From the IMG/VR virus record IMGVR_UViG_3300042305_000730, positions 1 through 64,000 of that record: a DNA stretch of 64,000 bases. One strand, 5' to 3'. A program made the position numbers and the translations under genes. The notes below the pieces were generated by a model. It was not told where the DNA came from, did no database searches, and was given only the letters and a program-made list of their open reading frames with translations. Of this stretch, positions 8,673-16,527 are shown in pieces. Source of the stretch: a virus. Within the stretch, counting starts at the first letter, position 1, and each line of letters begins with the position of its first letter.

Positions 8673-8956
8673 GCAATCTCCTCATCATCTGGAATACCGT
8701 TTCCATTTTTATCTTCATTATTGCGACCAGTAGAAATCATCAAACCAGCCAAAGTTCCTGTAATAAACGTTGCAACGCTAGACAATACACCAAAGAACAT
8801 TTTGTCATTTTCGGCCTGAGCACCGATAGGCTGAGTAACAAATACAAGTGCCCAGAGAACACCGACAGTTGTAATGAGTAGTACAAAGCCGAGCATGCAT
8901 CCAATTACAAACTTTAAACGGGCATCTAGTTCTGCTGAAGTTAAACGTGGTTTCAT
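8669..8956 (-). CDS. Holin-like protein with two membrane helices
   Basis: A 95-residue protein with a charged N-terminus and two hydrophobic segments (about 15-41 and 54-76), followed by a charged tail rich in Asp/Glu/Asn (NNEDKNGNGIPDDEE). The tail resembles a calcium-binding DxNxDG-type loop (DKNGNGIPD), which is unusual for a holin. Four-base overlaps link it to the lipoprotein upstream and endolysin downstream. A lysis role is inferred from topology and position. Confidence 0.7.
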   Translation of the reverse strand: MKPRLTSAELDARLKFVIGCMLGFVLLITTVGVLWALVFVTQPIGAQAENDKMFFGVLSSVATFITGTLAGLMISTGRNNEDKNGNGIPDDEEIA

Positions 8957-9177
8957 GGGGTAACTATCTCCTCTACTGGAAGTGGTTCTATGGATACTGT
9001 GTTCGGACTTGGATCAAAACCTAGTAATGTGTCTGGGCATGCCCCGTCTACTTGGCATGCAGGACGCTGACATTCAGACTTTTCCCAGTTTTCTGGGTCT
9101 TGGCATTCATAACGGTACTTACCGTCATAGCCACAGCCTGCTAACAAAAGTGCAGATACAAACAAAAGTCTTTTCAT
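8953..9177 (-). CDS. Small predicted lipoprotein in the lysis block
   Basis: A 74-residue product with a type II signal: MKRLL then a hydrophobic run and a lipobox LLAGC, with Cys15 as the lipidated residue. The mature part has five further Cys (YECQD, SECQRPACQVDGACP), likely disulfide bonded outside the membrane. It sits between two holin-like genes with four-base overlaps. A spanin-like or superinfection-immunity role is possible; neither is shown. Lipoproteins in actinophage lysis blocks are uncommon. Confidence 0.75.
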   Translation of the reverse strand: MKRLLFVSALLLAGCGYDGKYRYECQDPENWEKSECQRPACQVDGACPDTLLGFDPSPNTVSIEPLPVEEIVTP

Positions 9178-9392
9178 TTCTTGTCCTTATCCATGTGCCA
9201 GTCAATGTGTGTTCCTAAGCGGTCTGCAACGGAATTAACACTTTGCCTTACTTTTCGTAATTCGTGCATAACGTTTGCGTGGTCTTGACGATTTTCTGTT
9301 CGGAAATTCTTGAATTCCCTTATAAGAAAACCGACTCCAGTTCCTAGTACTGGTATTGCAGCAGCAATGACGAGGGCCCACGAATCTGTCAT
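9174..9392 (-). CDS. Holin-like protein with one membrane helix and coiled coil
   Basis: A 72-residue protein: one N-terminal hydrophobic helix (about 5-25) followed by a positively charged, heptad-like helix (FKNFRTENRQDHANVMHELRK...). This single-pass plus coiled-coil layout is common for a second lysis membrane protein in actinophages. It is first in the four-gene overlapping lysis block. A GAGG site precedes the ATG by about ten bases. Confidence 0.65.
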   Translation of the reverse strand: MTDSWALVIAAAIPVLGTGVGFLIREFKNFRTENRQDHANVMHELRKVRQSVNSVADRLGTHIDWHMDKDKK

Positions 9393-9398
9393 AGTCCA

Positions 9399-10448
9399 TT
9401 AACCTCTACGCTTCTTAGGAGTATTAATAGGCTCACCAATGGCAGGATGCTCACGAAGGAATCTACCCTTAGCCCTCTGCTCTGTAATAGAAAGACCTGG
9501 ATCAAGCCCAAAACCAGGAGACTTCATTCGCAGAACACCAGCAGCACCAGTTTGTTTTCTAGTTCCAATAATGTCGTGAGTGTCATAATCAGTTGCAGGA
9601 ACAATCAAACTGTCACCACTACCAAATTGCATTTGGAGATGTGACGGTATTGGTTTTGGGTGTGAGGATGTTCCAAGGTTAGTTACTGGAAGGGCAATAT
9701 CTTCACCTGCTGAAATCATTTGCTCAGCACGTGGTTTTGTTAAGCGTTCACTCCAACTACCTACACGGGTAACATTTGATTGACGTGACTTTGGGGTAGC
9801 CCCAGGAAGAACATCCCTTGCGTAGCGTTTGCCGTACTCACTACCAATAGCCATAGGGAACCCAGCAGTCGGACCAAACTCTTTGCCACGGGTTTGCTGG
9901 TAACGGCCTTTAGGTCCACCAAAGATAGCATCGCCTGCATCCATGTGGTCAATGTGTAATTCACTAGTTCCATCAAGGCGGAGTGATGGGAGATTCCCTC
10001 TCCTTATAGCCCCTTCAAATGCAGTATGGGCTTCATCCCTAATGATTGCCAAACCTTCCGCAGGGTATTCTGTTAAGAATTGGGTGCGAGCCATTTGGGT
10101 AGGGATAGTTGTACTAAGGCGACCACTTGTGTTTAGACACCCTGCACTACAACCAGCGGTCTTATCTTTACAAGCATCTGCACAACCATGCTTACCAGCA
10201 GGCATGAGGTACATACCAGTTGCTTCAACACGGCTAAGAACTGGATCATCAATCTTTTTGTTCTTTTCAAACTTTACGCTGGTAGAAAGCATTCTGGGGT
10301 TGGTACTACCAAACTGACCAGGTTTATATGGGCTCTCAGTCTTTGAAGAGATTTCAGCAAACTTTGCACGGGCAGATGGAAGATGTACACCTTCCATATC
10401 ACGAACAGATACTCCTTTTAAAATATCTTCAAGAAACTCTTTTGCCAT
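9399..10448 (-). CDS. GP88-like phage protein with Cys cluster
   Basis: A 349-residue protein. Residues about 86-104 hold four Cys in GCADACKDKTAGCSAGC, followed by NTSGR and, about 55 residues later, LRLDGTSELHID. This order matches a family of actinophage proteins (gene-88-like) in which the Cys may bind a metal or Fe-S cluster; biochemical role is not established to my knowledge. The C-terminal part has MKSPGFGLDPG. It stands six bases from the upstream gene, with AAGGGTGA before the ATG. Confidence 0.55.
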   Translation of the reverse strand: MAKEFLEDILKGVSVRDMEGVHLPSARAKFAEISSKTESPYKPGQFGSTNPRMLSTSVKFEKNKKIDDPVLSRVEATGMYLMPAGKHGCADACKDKTAGCSAGCLNTSGRLSTTIPTQMARTQFLTEYPAEGLAIIRDEAHTAFEGAIRRGNLPSLRLDGTSELHIDHMDAGDAIFGGPKGRYQQTRGKEFGPTAGFPMAIGSEYGKRYARDVLPGATPKSRQSNVTRVGSWSERLTKPRAEQMISAGEDIALPVTNLGTSSHPKPIPSHLQMQFGSGDSLIVPATDYDTHDIIGTRKQTGAAGVLRMKSPGFGLDPGLSITEQRAKGRFLREHPAIGEPINTPKKRRG

Positions 10449-10453
10449 TTAAA

Positions 10454-10987
10454 TCACCCTTGGTAGTCGTACTGGTCTTTGCGACCCTTGTTAACGTGGA
10501 TAGCACGCCTACGCATGTCTACTTCTTTAATAAGTCGTCCTTCTTCTTCAGGGCGCACAGTATCTTTTGCTTTACGATCAAGTGCTGGGTCTTGAGGTGA
10601 AAACGCATTGTCAATTGGGTCTCCGCCTTCTACGTTGGGCAAAGGATTAAATTGAGATTCCTGTAATGTCTCCATACCCGTAAGGTTTCTAGGTACGGCA
10701 TAACCTGTAGGTTGGAACGTATTAACCGCACCAGTGCTTTTTAGGTAACTGGCTAGAACAAAAGGACGACGACGTTCACGTGTTTGTGGAGGCTCTGCCC
10801 GAAATGATGCTTGAAACTCCCCAAGACGACTTGGGAACATGTACTTACCTTGCGATGACAGCCCATAAGTTTGGGCAATACCTACTGCAAGATCGTCGGT
10901 TGTAGTTAGGGCAGGAGAATCTGAGGTGTCAACACCTGTATCATCACTTGCTGTAGCATCAACAGAGGCGTAACCACTGTCGGACAT
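10454..10987 (-). CDS. Hypothetical protein (177 aa)
   Basis: Low-complexity, Asp/Ser/Thr-rich N-terminus followed by segments with many Arg and Pro (PPQTRERRRPFVLASYLK). No catalytic motif, membrane helix or Cys. It begins two bases after the stop of the gene upstream, so it probably relies on coupled translation. Position after the terminase suggests a virion-associated or assembly role only. Confidence 0.55.
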   Translation of the reverse strand: MSDSGYASVDATASDDTGVDTSDSPALTTTDDLAVGIAQTYGLSSQGKYMFPSRLGEFQASFRAEPPQTRERRRPFVLASYLKSTGAVNTFQPTGYAVPRNLTGMETLQESQFNPLPNVEGGDPIDNAFSPQDPALDRKAKDTVRPEEEGRLIKEVDMRRRAIHVNKGRKDQYDYQG

Positions 10988-10989
10988 GT

Positions 10990-11397
10990 TTAGTCGTTAA
11001 CTACCGTTACGTTTGGACGGTTCATGTGACCACCTGAGTTGTAGGAGTATTCCCACTTAGGCATGTCATCTCCTGCCATTGCACCTTCAACAAACTCTGA
11101 AAGTACCGATGGGGCTTCTACCCACGATGCGGAACCCACATGGGCACGCTCACGCATGGTGTCTGCTGCATGCTTGTACATCATTTCAGGGTTGTTGTGG
11201 TTCATTCGCATAGGCGATGGTGCGGTGTCCTCATAGGCTCCACGACCAAAGTCGTTTGGAACGTCAGTGTCGGTTGCAACACCTTCTTCAAAGCGAAGCG
11301 GTCCCTTATTACCTGGAATGCTCGGAGCCATTGTACGCTCAAACATAATTTCATTACGTGCTTTTTCAGGCATCATAGGGGCTGGTGATACTGTCAT
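10990..11397 (-). CDS. Hypothetical protein (135 aa)
   Basis: The start is placed at 11397 (MTVSPAPMMPEKARNE) because GAGGAG lies seven bases before it; an upstream in-frame ATG would run into the terminase gene and lacks a ribosome site. Composition is Pro/Met/Asn-rich with no recognisable domain. It follows the large terminase closely and is probably co-transcribed with the packaging genes. Confidence 0.6.
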   Translation of the reverse strand: MTVSPAPMMPEKARNEIMFERTMAPSIPGNKGPLRFEEGVATDTDVPNDFGRGAYEDTAPSPMRMNHNNPEMMYKHAADTMRERAHVGSASWVEAPSVLSEFVEGAMAGDDMPKWEYSYNSGGHMNRPNVTVVND

Positions 11398-11437
11398 ATA
11401 TACTCCTCGTAGATAAGGGTTTCTTTCAAGAATACCA

Positions 11438-13003
11438 CTAATTAAAAAACGGGTTTTCGCCAACTTGAACAGTAGGCATAGTATCATGTACCGTCATAGC
11501 GCATGCGAGAGCCAGTGAATCTGGATAATCATCAAATGCACCCTTCTCATTAGGCGCTTCTGCCAGCATATATGGACCCCGATATACCTTTTCCAAGTCA
11601 TTCATTTGCTGATTAAATCGCTTCCAATTCCTAGTTCTACGGGCTTTAGAGTGCCCAGGAATAACTAACTGCTCTCGTTGGATAAGTTCAGTTAAGTGAA
11701 TCCAGCGCTCATTTTGTGCTTTTGAATCAGAACTCATTGCTAGTACTTCAATGTCAGGTAGGAGTATCTTTAGTCGTTCAGCAACTGCGCCACCAACACC
11801 TTGAGAGTCTACGCCTATGCGGAACACATCATAGTTTCTTAAAAAGTCAATAATTTGAAAGTATTGGCTTTCCCATTCCTCATTGTTAATTTCCAACCAG
11901 TTAAGGATTCGGTGCTCGTAAAACCCAAAAGGATCTGCATGGTCCCAGTCAACCCAAAGTACGGTTACAACCGTAGAGTCATTTGATCTGGCAACATCAA
12001 TACCCACCACTACTGGGGTTCTCCACCACTGTTTAACTAATGGCATTGACGTGTCATACAGCCGTTCCATGCGCTCTTCAGTAACGAACATACCCTTTTC
12101 AAGCATCCATCGGTTACAGTACGACATCTGAAACTCATCAGAGTCTTCACCAATTCGCAACTTTTCTTTAGAAATAAACTTTCCGTAGTTTGCATTGTAT
12201 TTAGAAGCAATACGGTGATCGTACTCAAAGTGGCAGTCTCGTATGTTTTTCCTACCCTGAGTGCTTCTACGCTTGTTGTATTGGATCATTTTATAAAAAT
12301 AAGATTTAGTTCTAGATGCTGTTCCAGTGAGCATGATGCTTCCGTTGTTAAACGCCAACATCGGCTTGATTGACTTGGTAATCATAAACTCATCGGCTTC
12401 CTGAGCCTCGTCAATAAGCACAAAGTGGTAGGTCTTTGACTCAATCTTTGCCTTTGGGTTACAAGTCTGCATTCGGCAGATAGAACCAGAGCGCTTCATG
12501 GTGATGATTTTTCCCTTACCACGAGTACCACCAGAGGTAGCCTTGTCATCAATCTCTGGATCTAGCAAGAAATTCATAGCATGCTCACTAGTTAAGCGAC
12601 TAACAATACGGCTAAACACCGTGTCTGCCTGGTCTTCCGTAGGAGCAAACACCCCAACCCAGAAACCTTTTTCAAACTTAGATAACCATGTGGGATAAAC
12701 TTTGGCAAGTTTTGGCAAGATAACCATCTGCGCCGCTAATACGTTAGAGAGAACTTCTGATTTTCCGCTTTGGCGAGTTGCTATAAGTGTAATCTCTTCA
12801 CCGTCACCTAAGACAATAGATTCAATAATTCGGTAAGCAATCGGGATTTGATAAGGGAAGAACTCAACATCACAAAACTGTTCTGTAAATAAAACTAATT
12901 TTGTAACTAACTGGTCAACAAATTCAGCAGAGGTCTCATCAAGTTCCTCGCCAATATCTTCAGGTAATAACTCAGATTCTTCGTCAATTAGGGCTTCAGC
13001 CAT
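11438..13003 (-). CDS. terL: Terminase large subunit
   Basis: A 521-residue motor and nuclease that cuts and pumps concatemeric DNA into the head. The ATPase has Walker A ATRQSGKS (75-82), Walker B VLIDEA (195-200) and a coupling motif LTGTASR (225-231). The nuclease has GIDVARSND (Asp336), IGVDSQG (Asp399) and a late acidic pair in FDDYPDS. The acidic N-terminal 30 residues are not family-conserved. A TAGCCT box seven bases before the ATG may be a -10 element. No small terminase was firmly identified. Confidence 0.93.
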   Translation of the reverse strand: MAEALIDEESELLPEDIGEELDETSAEFVDQLVTKLVLFTEQFCDVEFFPYQIPIAYRIIESIVLGDGEEITLIATRQSGKSEVLSNVLAAQMVILPKLAKVYPTWLSKFEKGFWVGVFAPTEDQADTVFSRIVSRLTSEHAMNFLLDPEIDDKATSGGTRGKGKIITMKRSGSICRMQTCNPKAKIESKTYHFVLIDEAQEADEFMITKSIKPMLAFNNGSIMLTGTASRTKSYFYKMIQYNKRRSTQGRKNIRDCHFEYDHRIASKYNANYGKFISKEKLRIGEDSDEFQMSYCNRWMLEKGMFVTEERMERLYDTSMPLVKQWWRTPVVVGIDVARSNDSTVVTVLWVDWDHADPFGFYEHRILNWLEINNEEWESQYFQIIDFLRNYDVFRIGVDSQGVGGAVAERLKILLPDIEVLAMSSDSKAQNERWIHLTELIQREQLVIPGHSKARRTRNWKRFNQQMNDLEKVYRGPYMLAEAPNEKGAFDDYPDSLALACAMTVHDTMPTVQVGENPFFN

Positions 13004-13008
13004 ACGTA

Positions 13009-13269
13009 CTAGGCTACACCATCCCCAAAATCAAACTGTAGTTGATCTGGGTTTGGTAAACGGGGTCTGTATAACTCTTTCATTTCAGCCAACTCATCCA
13101 TTACGTTCTCTACTTGCAATATGAAATCGTACATATCCTCAGTATTAGCAACCAATTGGTAGTTAATCCTCTTCAGCAACCCATGATGGGGAAAGGCGTT
13201 AATCCGATAAGCAACTTGTTGAGCAAGGGTAATTGTCTTATCCATCTTAATTTCTTCAGCGGATCTCAT
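13009..13269 (-). CDS. Small hypothetical protein before terminase
   Basis: An 86-residue, mainly helical, mildly acidic product, MRSAEEIKMDKTI... with NVMDELAEMKELYRPRLPNPDQLQFDFGDG. It overlaps the gene upstream by four bases and ends six bases before terL. Small helical proteins here are sometimes small terminase subunits, but the usual HTH is not evident. Confidence 0.55.
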   Translation of the reverse strand: MRSAEEIKMDKTITLAQQVAYRINAFPHHGLLKRINYQLVANTEDMYDFILQVENVMDELAEMKELYRPRLPNPDQLQFDFGDGVA

Positions 13270-13511
13270 TTAGTTGTCCTGCTTTCTAGTTCTGCCCAAA
13301 TTACTTGTAATGCCTCTATGCAATCCCGTACTTCACTAGACGGAGAACTCTTGTATCTCCAACCATCAAAGGAAGAACCAAGTGACATAATGGTTGTATC
13401 CATCCAGGTGTATAAGGATGGCGTATCTAAACGAGATGCTCGCTGTTGCGCTTTACTAATAGGTTGGTTGTCCAAACCAACTAACGTTTTTTTGAATATA
13501 CCTATCGCCAT
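13266..13511 (-). CDS. Small hypothetical protein
   Basis: An 81-residue product, MAIGIFKKTLVGLD..., with a DTTIMSLGSSFDGWRYK segment. No domain recognised. Overlaps its neighbours by ten and four bases, which supports expression as part of the terminase operon. Confidence 0.5.
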   Translation of the reverse strand: MAIGIFKKTLVGLDNQPISKAQQRASRLDTPSLYTWMDTTIMSLGSSFDGWRYKSSPSSEVRDCIEALQVIWAELESRTTK

Positions 13512-13777
13512 GTTGTAATCTCCCTGACTGTTGTGTCTAACACTCGGCCTTCTATTGCTCTGAGGATACCATCAGTTTCATTCAATGGTTCTTGTCGGCG
13601 GCAAAAACCAAACTGTAAAAGGTATTTCCCCATCTTAATTTGTGGACCTTTTCCAATTCTCCAATGCCCGCCTAATTCCTTAGTCCAACCTATGCATACT
13701 TTTGGCGTACTGCTAGTGGCTGTATCCCTAACAATCCAATAGATACGCCCAACCCCGTGAACAATATTTAAACCCAT
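13502..13777 (-). CDS. Small hypothetical protein
   Basis: A 91-residue product with a beta-like pattern (VGRIYWIVRDT, VCIGWTKELGGHWRIGKG). Two Cys are widely spaced. There is no Shine-Dalgarno; instead a TAGACT box lies six bases before the ATG, so translation may start at the 5' end of a leaderless transcript. No family recognised. Confidence 0.5.
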   Translation of the reverse strand: MGLNIVHGVGRIYWIVRDTATSSTPKVCIGWTKELGGHWRIGKGPQIKMGKYLLQFGFCRRQEPLNETDGILRAIEGRVLDTTVREITTWR

Positions 13778-13783
13778 TGGGTT

Positions 13784-13789
13784 AGTCTA
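13784..13789 (-). promoter_or_regulatory. -10 box of putative leaderless promoter (gene ending 13502)
   Basis: TAGACT on the minus strand, then six bases, then ATG. No ribosome site lies between, so the transcript would start at or next to the start codon. No -35 box seen. Confidence 0.4.
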
Positions 13790-13795
13790 ACGCTT

Positions 13796-14359
13796 CTAAG
13801 TACCCCAATCAAATGGTAGTTGGTTTTGGTCTTTATTTTGTTTATTAATTGCTGGGAACCCTTGATCTTGTTGCTGCTGGCTAAATGCACCATGTTGAAA
13901 CTTTGCACCAAGTGGTGTTGCTGACGGACGAGAAAAGTGTGTTGCATCAGACTTAACATACCCACCTGTCATACCGCCTGTGTTAAATGTCTTACCTTTA
14001 GATAAAGCATCATAAAAGTTAATGGCCTGATATACGGGAACATTATTGAACACATACTGGGTAGGGTTTTTTCTTCCTGCCTTGCCACGGAAATCCATGT
14101 AAATGTCACCAATTAACGTATCTGGGTTAAAGAAATATTGGACAAATGTAAACCGAGTACTGTCTTGTCCGTTCGTGTTTTCTCCCAACATTTCATCAGT
14201 GGCATTATCAATACCACCACTGGCAGCAGTCCACGGGTCAAAGTTTTCTTCTTTATTAAAGAGCGCTTCTTTAGTTTTTTCATCGGCATATGAAAAAGCC
14301 TGTAATGAGTCCTGCACACGGGCTTTGCCCATTGCTCCTAAACCTCGTGCTCTAGCCAT
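13796..14359 (-). CDS. KTSC-domain-like protein
   Basis: A 187-residue protein. A central domain (about residues 63-125) reads DSTRFTFVQYFFNPD, then IYMDFRG, YVFNNVPVYQAINFYDALSKGKTFN, the usual order of the KTSC fold (short beta-sheet domain, with SKGKTFN near its end). KTSC domains are often found in phage and RNA/DNA-associated proteins; precise role unknown. The C-terminus is Gln/Asn-rich. A TATAAT box six bases before the ATG replaces a Shine-Dalgarno. Confidence 0.6.
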   Translation of the reverse strand: MARARGLGAMGKARVQDSLQAFSYADEKTKEALFNKEENFDPWTAASGGIDNATDEMLGENTNGQDSTRFTFVQYFFNPDTLIGDIYMDFRGKAGRKNPTQYVFNNVPVYQAINFYDALSKGKTFNTGGMTGGYVKSDATHFSRPSATPLGAKFQHGAFSQQQQDQGFPAINKQNKDQNQLPFDWGT

Positions 14360-14365
14360 GCACTA

Positions 14366-14371
14366 ATTATA
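14366..14371 (-). promoter_or_regulatory. -10 box of putative leaderless promoter (KTSC gene)
   Basis: Perfect TATAAT on the minus strand, six bases (TAGTGC) before the ATG at 14359; likely drives the KTSC-terminase operon from the transcript's first codon. Confidence 0.55.
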
Positions 14372-14396
14372 GATTACTTCCCTAAGAAGCAGTTTA

Positions 14397-15263
14397 TTAC
14401 CTTTGTGCCCGTACAGCCCTTGCGATTCCTTCTTCAAGGGATATCTTTGGGGTGTAGAAAGACAACATTTTTGTAGGGTCGCAAACGCGATATTGGACAC
14501 CTTCTGGTGCTCCAATTATCCTTTCAAACTCAGGAGAGTAACCGCATTCAGTTGCTACTAAAGTTGCCAAGTCATTAAATGAGGTGACTCGCCCAAGCCC
14601 TAAATTTACTGGACCTTGTATGTCTTGTCGCACGGCTTCTAATGTTGCCGCAACAACGTCTTCCATGTGTATGAAGTCTCTTACTTGATTACCCGAACCC
14701 CAAATTTTAAATGGATTTGCTTTTTCAACACCACGTTTAATAAATGACGGGAAAGGGTAGTCAAGTGACTGGTCCTCACCATACCCAGAAAACGGACGGA
14801 ATATATGGACTCTCAGCCCTTCTTTTTCTGCATAACTTGCAAGCATCTCTCCAGTTAGTTTTGCCCAACCGTATGTGTAGTCAGGAGATTGAATGTTGTT
14901 TAAATCAATATCCGACTCAGTTAGGTGGTGAGTAGAACCATAATCTTGCAATTTGATTGGATAGGCAGCCGAAGAAGAATAATAAATAATCCTTCCTGGT
15001 TTTGTTCTTAACGCCCACTGAAACAATTCAGAATCAATTGCGAGGTCTACTGCGACAGACAACGGCTCACCCTCTATGGTTGCTCGCCCTCCAACAATTG
15101 CCGCTAAGTGAACAACGAGGTCAAAGTGTGTTTCATCTGTTGCAAAAAACTTACGAGCATCTATTCCGTTTTTTATGTCTACACCTGTGATGTCATGACC
15201 ATCAAGCGCTTTGTGGAAATATCCCCCAACAAACCCTGCATCGCCAGTAATAATAATTTTCAT
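14397..15263 (-). CDS. NAD-dependent nucleotide-sugar epimerase/dehydratase (extended SDR)
   Basis: A 288-residue Rossmann-fold enzyme. GDAGFVGG (7-14) is the dinucleotide-binding loop, VHLAAIVGG follows beta-4, a Ser-rich YYSSSAAYP segment holds the catalytic Ser, and YTYGWAKLTGE is the YxxxK motif. RPFSGYG and VRDFIHMEDVV match the substrate-binding half of GDP/UDP-sugar epimerases. It would modify an NDP-sugar for the two glycosyltransferases encoded upstream. Overlaps the methyltransferase gene by four bases (ATGA). Confidence 0.88.
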   Translation of the reverse strand: MKIIITGDAGFVGGYFHKALDGHDITGVDIKNGIDARKFFATDETHFDLVVHLAAIVGGRATIEGEPLSVAVDLAIDSELFQWALRTKPGRIIYYSSSAAYPIKLQDYGSTHHLTESDIDLNNIQSPDYTYGWAKLTGEMLASYAEKEGLRVHIFRPFSGYGEDQSLDYPFPSFIKRGVEKANPFKIWGSGNQVRDFIHMEDVVAATLEAVRQDIQGPVNLGLGRVTSFNDLATLVATECGYSPEFERIIGAPEGVQYRVCDPTKMLSFYTPKISLEEGIARAVRAQR

Positions 15264-15820
15264 TTACATCCCCACATTCCATATATGTATGGTTCGCCAA
15301 ATACTGTCGTGTCCAGCATAACAAAAACATCTGGGGTCCACCCAGCATTCTTCAGAAGCATCTCAACATCTTGCTTACCCCAAGCCCAATAGTGCTCATC
15401 GTTCGTGTCATACCAAGCATCAATTGGAGTTGAAAGGACCAGTGTTTGTGATTTACTTCTTATTAAGTTTAGGACTGAACTTGGGTCTTCAACATGCTCA
15501 ATACTTTCTGAACAAATATACAAGTCTACATTTTCAATCTTTTTTAAATTAACTTCCAACGAACCAGAGTATTCATAGCCCTCTGCATAATCACCAAGTA
15601 TGGTCTTCTCAACATCCAATGCTTTGGCAATTGCACCATTACCACAACTCAGATCAGCAACTGATTTTGCCTCTGCTTGATATGCCATGTCCTTAGCAAG
15701 TTGTATTGTCATGTTTACACGAATACCATGCCCTCGCCCATAGATTGCATGGTCGTGTGGTGTGGCGTATATTTCTGCTAATTCTTTAGCAGTATAAAAC
15801 TCCCGTAACTTCTTTATCAC
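15260..15820 (-). CDS. Class I SAM-dependent methyltransferase
   Basis: A 186-residue enzyme. ADLSCGNGAIAKAL is motif I (SAM-binding Gly loop), ILGDY gives the acidic residue after beta-2, and LYICSESIEHVEDP is motif IV/post, typical of small-molecule or sugar methyltransferases rather than DNA methylases (no NPPY/DPPY). It lies in the sugar cassette with four-base overlaps on both sides, so it probably methylates a sugar or glycan. Confidence 0.8.
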   Translation of the reverse strand: MIKKLREFYTAKELAEIYATPHDHAIYGRGHGIRVNMTIQLAKDMAYQAEAKSVADLSCGNGAIAKALDVEKTILGDYAEGYEYSGSLEVNLKKIENVDLYICSESIEHVEDPSSVLNLIRSKSQTLVLSTPIDAWYDTNDEHYWAWGKQDVEMLLKNAGWTPDVFVMLDTTVFGEPYIYGMWGCK

Positions 15821-16527
15821 CTATAGACCGTCATGTCATGACCACGGGTTTCAATTGCGCCTACTGCTACAGGGTAATGTATTGCTTCACAATCTTCCCG
15901 TACATACGTTGGGATGTGTAGGTAGTTAAGAGCATCGTGATGGAAACATGGGTCATCTGACATGTTCGCATCAAGATCCCATCGCCAGCGAATACCAGAA
16001 AACACAGACCTTGCTATAAAAATTGCAGCGGCGGAAGCCATTGCATTCATTACTGGGTATGGGTATGCCTCAACATATGGACCACGTAAGCCGTATGTAG
16101 AAATGTACGGAGCACACAATGGGTGATCCATTTCAAGCATCCTTGGAAGAATGTCATCAGGTGGCATACAATCGGCAGCCATAAACAAAAGATGTGTGCA
16201 CCTTGGGTCTGACATTGCAAAATCGTTGACGAGACTCTGTCCCGCAGTGATATGTCGTATACGATTTTTGGTGGTGACTTCAGTCCTCTTGTCGTCTAGT
16301 GAGTATGTCCAGTATGTGCCACCAATGGCTTCAAGGCGTTCAATAAACGGCTTAAAAGGTTCTAAACCACGAGCGTCTACTTGGATCGCTGCAAAGTATG
16401 TAACGTCAGTCCAATTTCCAAACTGTTGATATTTTTCTTTTACCTGTTCTGCATTTTTCATCCAAGAACCCCAGTGGTCCTCATTGTCCATTACAAATGC
16501 TGCAAGTGTTGTTCCTACGACTATCAT
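15817..16527 (-). CDS. Glycosyltransferase, GT-A-like
   Basis: A 236-residue protein starting MIVVGTTLAAFVMDNEDHWGSW. A nucleotide-sugar fold is suggested by IQVDARGLEPF, then LLFMAADCMPPDD, where the Asp of AADC replaces the DxD metal motif, and a later FHHDALNYLHIP segment typical of GT2-like acceptor helices. No membrane helix. Coupled to the next glycosyltransferase and to the methyltransferase by four-base overlaps. Target (virion or host surface) is unknown. Confidence 0.6.
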   Translation of the reverse strand: MIVVGTTLAAFVMDNEDHWGSWMKNAEQVKEKYQQFGNWTDVTYFAAIQVDARGLEPFKPFIERLEAIGGTYWTYSLDDKRTEVTTKNRIRHITAGQSLVNDFAMSDPRCTHLLFMAADCMPPDDILPRMLEMDHPLCAPYISTYGLRGPYVEAYPYPVMNAMASAAAIFIARSVFSGIRWRWDLDANMSDDPCFHHDALNYLHIPTYVREDCEAIHYPVAVGAIETRGHDMTVYR

